The notes beneath the pieces were generated by a model that saw nothing but the letters and a program-made list of their open reading frames with translations, was not told where the DNA came from and ran no database searches. The position numbers and the translations under genes were made by a program. Shown in pieces: positions 5,387-6,170 of a stretch of DNA of 6,170 bases; position 1 is the first letter of the stretch, and each line of letters opens with the position of its first letter. Origin of the DNA: Candidatus Pelagibacter sp. (lineage in GTDB: Bacteria; Pseudomonadota; Alphaproteobacteria; Pelagibacterales; Pelagibacteraceae); assembly GCA_028226535.1 (NCBI GenBank), contig JAOJEG010000032.1:1-6170 (forward strand). The letters are read 5' to 3'.

Positions 5387-6170
5387 TGTTTAAGTAAATT
5401 TCGTGTATTTTAATTATTGATGCTGCAGTTTCTTCAACCGATTTTCGTGTGACATCAATTGATGGCCATCTATATTTTCGAAAAGTTTTTCTTGCTTCTT
5501 CAATTTCTTTTTTAATATTTTCTATACTTGTATATTTTGTATTTTCAGTTTCTTTAAGAGAATTCATTCTGTTTTTTCTTAAATCAACCAATCGCTCTGG
5601 CTCCGTGTTTAAACCTACAACACAGGTAACTTGTGGATTTTCTCTTAATTTTTTTGGTAAAGAATTTTCATTAACCAAAGGTATGTTTGAGGTTTTAAAG
5701 CCTTTATTTGCAAGATAAATTGATGTTGGGGTTTTGCTTGTTCTACTAACACCAACCAAAATAATATCCGACTTTTCTATATCATTTAACAAATTTCCAT
5801 CATCATGATTCATTGTAAATTGGATTGCTTCTATTCTATCGTAATATTCCTCGTTAAGCACATGTTGTCCACTTGGCTCATGAGATGCTTTTTGATTAAG
5901 TATTTTGGAGAAATTTAAAATCAAATTCCCTAAAACGCCAAAACATGGTATTTGTTTCTTATCACTTACGTTAGCTAAATATTTGGCTAAATTATTATCT
6001 ACAATTGTGTAAAGAATTACTGAATTTTCATTTTTTTTTGCATCATCCAAAATTTTAAGAATTTGATTTTCGGTTCTAGTGAAAGAGTAAGAATGAACCT
6101 TATATTCTATGTTTTTAAATTGAGCTTTTAGTGCTAAAAAGATTCTATCTAATGTTTCTCCTGTAGAGTC
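5376..6170 (-). CDS. ppsR: Pyruvate/PEP dikinase regulatory protein (kinase-PPPase, DUF299), N-terminus cut by window edge
   Basis: Members are bifunctional: an ADP-dependent kinase inactivates pyruvate dikinase (PEP synthase or pyruvate, phosphate dikinase) by phosphorylating a threonine beside its catalytic histidine, and a Pi-dependent pyrophosphorylase reverses this. The frame stays open to the right edge and gives 264 visible residues against about 270-280, so only a few N-terminal residues are missing. It begins with DSTGET (visible 1-6), the family's N-terminal motif. A TTG at 6048-6050 is therefore not the start. HDDG is at visible 122-125, the P-loop-like GVSRTSKT at 140-147, YLANKG at 152-157, and IDVTRKSVEETAA at 238-250, all family signatures. 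It appears to head the ppsR-maf-aroE-coaE-dnaQ run. The partner enzyme is not in the window. In alphaproteobacteria it is more often pyruvate, phosphate dikinase than PpsA, so the name ppsR is by family only. Confidence 0.92.
   Translation of the reverse strand, partial: DSTGETLDRIFLALKAQFKNIEYKVHSYSFTRTENQILKILDDAKKNENSVILYTIVDNNLAKYLANVSDKKQIPCFGVLGNLILNFSKILNQKASHEPSGQHVLNEEYYDRIEAIQFTMNHDDGNLLNDIEKSDIILVGVSRTSKTPTSIYLANKGFKTSNIPLVNENSLPKKLRENPQVTCVVGLNTEPERLVDLRKNRMNSLKETENTKYTSIENIKKEIEEARKTFRKYRWPSIDVTRKSVEETAASIIKIHEIYLNNVK

Noticed and set aside
5376..6050. A complete ppsR gene starting at TTG 6048-6050.
   Set aside because: The frame continues to the right edge and encodes the family's N-terminal DSTGET motif, so the true start is outside the window.

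Overview
The window looks like a piece of an AT-rich, streamlined alphaproteobacterial chromosome, most like the SAR11/Pelagibacterales group. The evidence is very low GC (by-eye counts run from about 18% in coaE to about 30% in aroE), Lys/Asn/Ile-rich proteins, genes that abut or overlap, and an alphaproteobacterial gene order. The SAR11 assignment is inferred from composition and remembered protein style. No search was run.

Layout, left to right: (1) positions 1-373, + strand: the 3' part of secB, cut by the left edge and followed by a likely intrinsic terminator. (2) 420-2598, - strand: a two-gene surface-glycan unit, a glycosyltransferase followed by a DegT/DnrJ/EryC1-type PLP aminotransferase, overlapping by 11 nt. 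(3) 2599-2778: a 180-bp spacer with two close palindromes and promoter-like motifs on both strands. (4) 2779-6170, - strand: a tight housekeeping run in the order ppsR (cut by the right edge), maf, aroE, coaE, dnaQ. Its junctions are an 11-nt overlap, two 4-nt ATGA overlaps and one junction with no gap.

The housekeeping run is the block that in many alphaproteobacteria lies on one side of the chromosomal origin (the hemE / 'RP001' neighbourhood of Caulobacter and Rickettsia) and ends convergent with secB. Here the glycan pair sits between dnaQ and secB, where those genes are usually neighbours, so it is best read as a small accessory insertion at a core junction. The core genes have unrelated jobs: control of pyruvate/PEP dikinase, nucleotide-pool or septum-linked pyrophosphatase, shikimate pathway, CoA synthesis, proofreading and protein-export chaperone. 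Their linkage reflects ancestral order rather than one pathway. The two inserted genes plausibly act on the same cell-surface polysaccharide, but the rest of that pathway is not in the window.

No RNA gene, CRISPR array, insertion sequence, integrase or toxin-antitoxin system was seen. No undescribed system is evident. The points most worth a second look are the glycan insertion, the expected proximity of the replication origin just past the right edge, the palindromic spacer, and the basic amphipathic tails on both glycan proteins.
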